Shown piece by piece: positions 62,536 to 64,000 of a DNA stretch of 64,000 nt (within the stretch, counting starts at the first letter, position 1; each line of letters begins with the position of its first letter). A program made the position numbers and the translations under genes. Location of the stretch: positions 6,690,501 through 6,754,500 of the forward strand of contig NC_092569.1 in assembly GCF_037975245.1 (NCBI RefSeq), written 5' to 3'. This DNA is from Apostichopus japonicus (lineage: Eukaryota > Echinodermata > Holothuroidea > Aspidochirotida > Stichopodidae). Below the pieces are notes generated by a model, which searched no databases, was not told the origin of the DNA, and saw only the letters and a program-made list of their open reading frames with translations.

Positions 62536-63615
62536 TTTTATTTTAGGCGTAATTATCAAGAATATTATAATGTAAGTTCGTAAGCAGTAACCGTATCGTA
62601 ATATATTGAAAATGCTAAATTAGCCAAATTAAGAGGGGTTTAAAATAAATCTTTGTCATATTTATCACAGTTATGATTAAACGATTACATTTTTGTACCG
62701 CAATGATTAAAAGTATAAAATATTTCCTATATAATACATTTGAAAAAAATTATGTTATACTTTGTTCGTCGATTTGAACAATTGGTAGGCAAAATGCCTT
62801 CCTAGTGCAAAATAGTATGATCCGACTAAATTTGGCTTTGACATTTGTCCCTTGTGTACACTGTGTAGATCAGTGCTTGTGTGAGCGCTAAATTTATAAA
62901 TTCCGAATCCGCAAACCACATACGCCAACAGAAGCTTCGCAGAATAATCGCATTTTTAACCGATTTTGCCAACAATTTTAAATTATTACCGCGGCTAAGT
63001 TCCCTCCTTTGTGATCTTGCAGTATCTTTATATTATTGACACATACTTGGAACATAACAATTGATTGTAAACGTGCTCTTTATCATAAATATTTGAATTG
63101 AACAGAAACTTTATATATAGGTCAGTGACTTGGGACTATAGTATAGGCTAGGCCTAACAAACCGGTTCCCTACTAGGTATGCCACATGGTACAATTACTA
63201 ACGTTAGACATATCCTAACGTTATAGTTGCCTAGCTTATAGGGGCCTAACCTAGTTATACTCAAGTTAACACCGATATTTAGCCGCATGATTTAAGGAAA
63301 GTTATCGTCAACTAGCAAACATAATAGCAGTTTTTAAAATTTACGCAATTGCCTTGATTGTTGTTTCAAACATGAAGTGTCCAATTGGCATTTAACATAC
63401 TTTGCAAAAGTCATTAGCCTAGTGAAGTGTACAGCATTACACGTATATGCTACAAATGTGAGGATGCCCTACACTGAACATTATGAACATATGATTAAAC
63501 TATCAATCTAATTTCAAGTGAGGCTTCATTTGTACAGTGTAAGATGGTCAGCTCTTACATAAAGTTTTGTTTTGTACCATAGTTTTACTTGTTTATTAGT
63601 GCACTGCCACTAACA
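62536..63615. other. Stretch without recognised gene
   Basis: AT-rich, with GGCCTA-type words near 63140-63250 (AGGCTAGGCCTA) that also occur elsewhere in the window. No coding signal until the LINE at the right edge. Confidence 0.4.
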
Positions 63616-63624
63616 GTGACAATC

Positions 63625-64000
63625 ACCCTATCCTTAGGGAGGAAGTAGAAGCAGCTGTTAGATCACTGAAAAAGGACAAGTCAGCAGGAGTGGATAACAT
63701 CCCAGCAGAGCTGATTCAAGCAGGGGAGAAGCTGCCATCAACACACTACACACAATCTGCAAAAAGATCTGGCAGACAGGAAACTGGCCCACACCATGGA
63801 CACAGTCTTTGGTCATCACCCTTCCAAAGAAAAGCAATTTGCAACAGTGCCAGAACTATCGCACAATCAGCCTCATCTGCCACCCGAGTAAAGTAATGCT
63901 AAAGATCTTGCTAAACCGACTGAAACCACAAGCAGAAGCAATCATTGCGGAGGAGCAGGCTGGATTTAGAGCTGGTCGCAGCACGACAGAGCAGATCTTC
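63625..64000 (+). pseudogene. RTE-like LINE reverse transcriptase, truncated by window end
   Basis: Reads REEVEAAVRSLKKDKSAGVD, NIPAELIQAG, then after a one-base deletion near 63724 EAAINTLHTICKKIWQTGNW, PTPWTQSLVITLPKK, NYRTISLICHPSKVMLKIL and EEQAGFRAGRSTTEQIF, open to the last base. These are the N-terminal RT blocks (KSAGVDNIPAE, LPKKxN, YRTISL, EEQAGFRxGRST) of RTE/BovB-type LINEs. The catalytic YADD block would lie beyond the window. The frame break shows at least this copy is inactive, unless it is a sequence error. Confidence 0.85.

Overview
This is an animal nuclear genome segment: AT-rich, with spliced genes, long introns, microsatellites and many transposon families. The mix of Ty3/gypsy, Jockey/CR1-like, L1/Tx1-like and RTE-like elements, tRNA-derived SINEs, hAT relatives, a THAP-domain relic and an intronless rhodopsin-type GPCR fits a marine invertebrate deuterostome. 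An echinoderm is my best guess, but the species cannot be named from sequence alone.

Layout. 180-1310 is a 15-bp CAG/CAT minisatellite. From 4434 to 24774 on the minus strand lies a split gene that I read as SLC66A3 (PQLC3), a PQ-loop membrane protein. Five exons are joined by GT/AG sites with compatible phases, a sixth has a clear donor but an uncertain acceptor, and one short exon was not found. Its introns hold a hAT MITE (7377-7923), a TA-flanked 2.5-kb DNA transposon (8428-10913), a complete Ty3/gypsy retrotransposon with apparently identical 1731-bp LTRs (12164-20932), and two tRNA-derived SINE heads. 25337-27310 is a nest of small non-autonomous transposons. 27930-30616 is a decayed Jockey/CR1-type LINE.

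33-41 kb is gene-poor, with two weakly supported secreted-protein exons (34603-34889 and 38061-38243). 43148-44467 is an intact single-exon class A GPCR. 41-51 kb carries more MITE nests sharing one recurring ~100-bp hairpin module. 53350-53453 is a candidate exon of unknown identity. 55655-56095 is an L1/Tx1-type LINE tail followed by a compound ATC/ATT microsatellite. A THAP-domain pseudogene (57140-61021) is split by a 3.4-kb hAT element with a perfect 8-bp target duplication. 62090-62530 is a degenerate AACTGGGTTT array. The window ends inside an RTE-like reverse transcriptase.

The most striking signals are the textbook -1 frameshift signal between gag and pol of the Ty3 element, that element's sense-oriented and apparently recent insertion in the SLC66A3 intron, the hairpin module present at least eight times in 24 kb across unrelated element ends, and the datable hAT insertion into a THAP gene already carrying its own lesions. 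I see no CRISPR, operon, rRNA gene or other prokaryote-type system.
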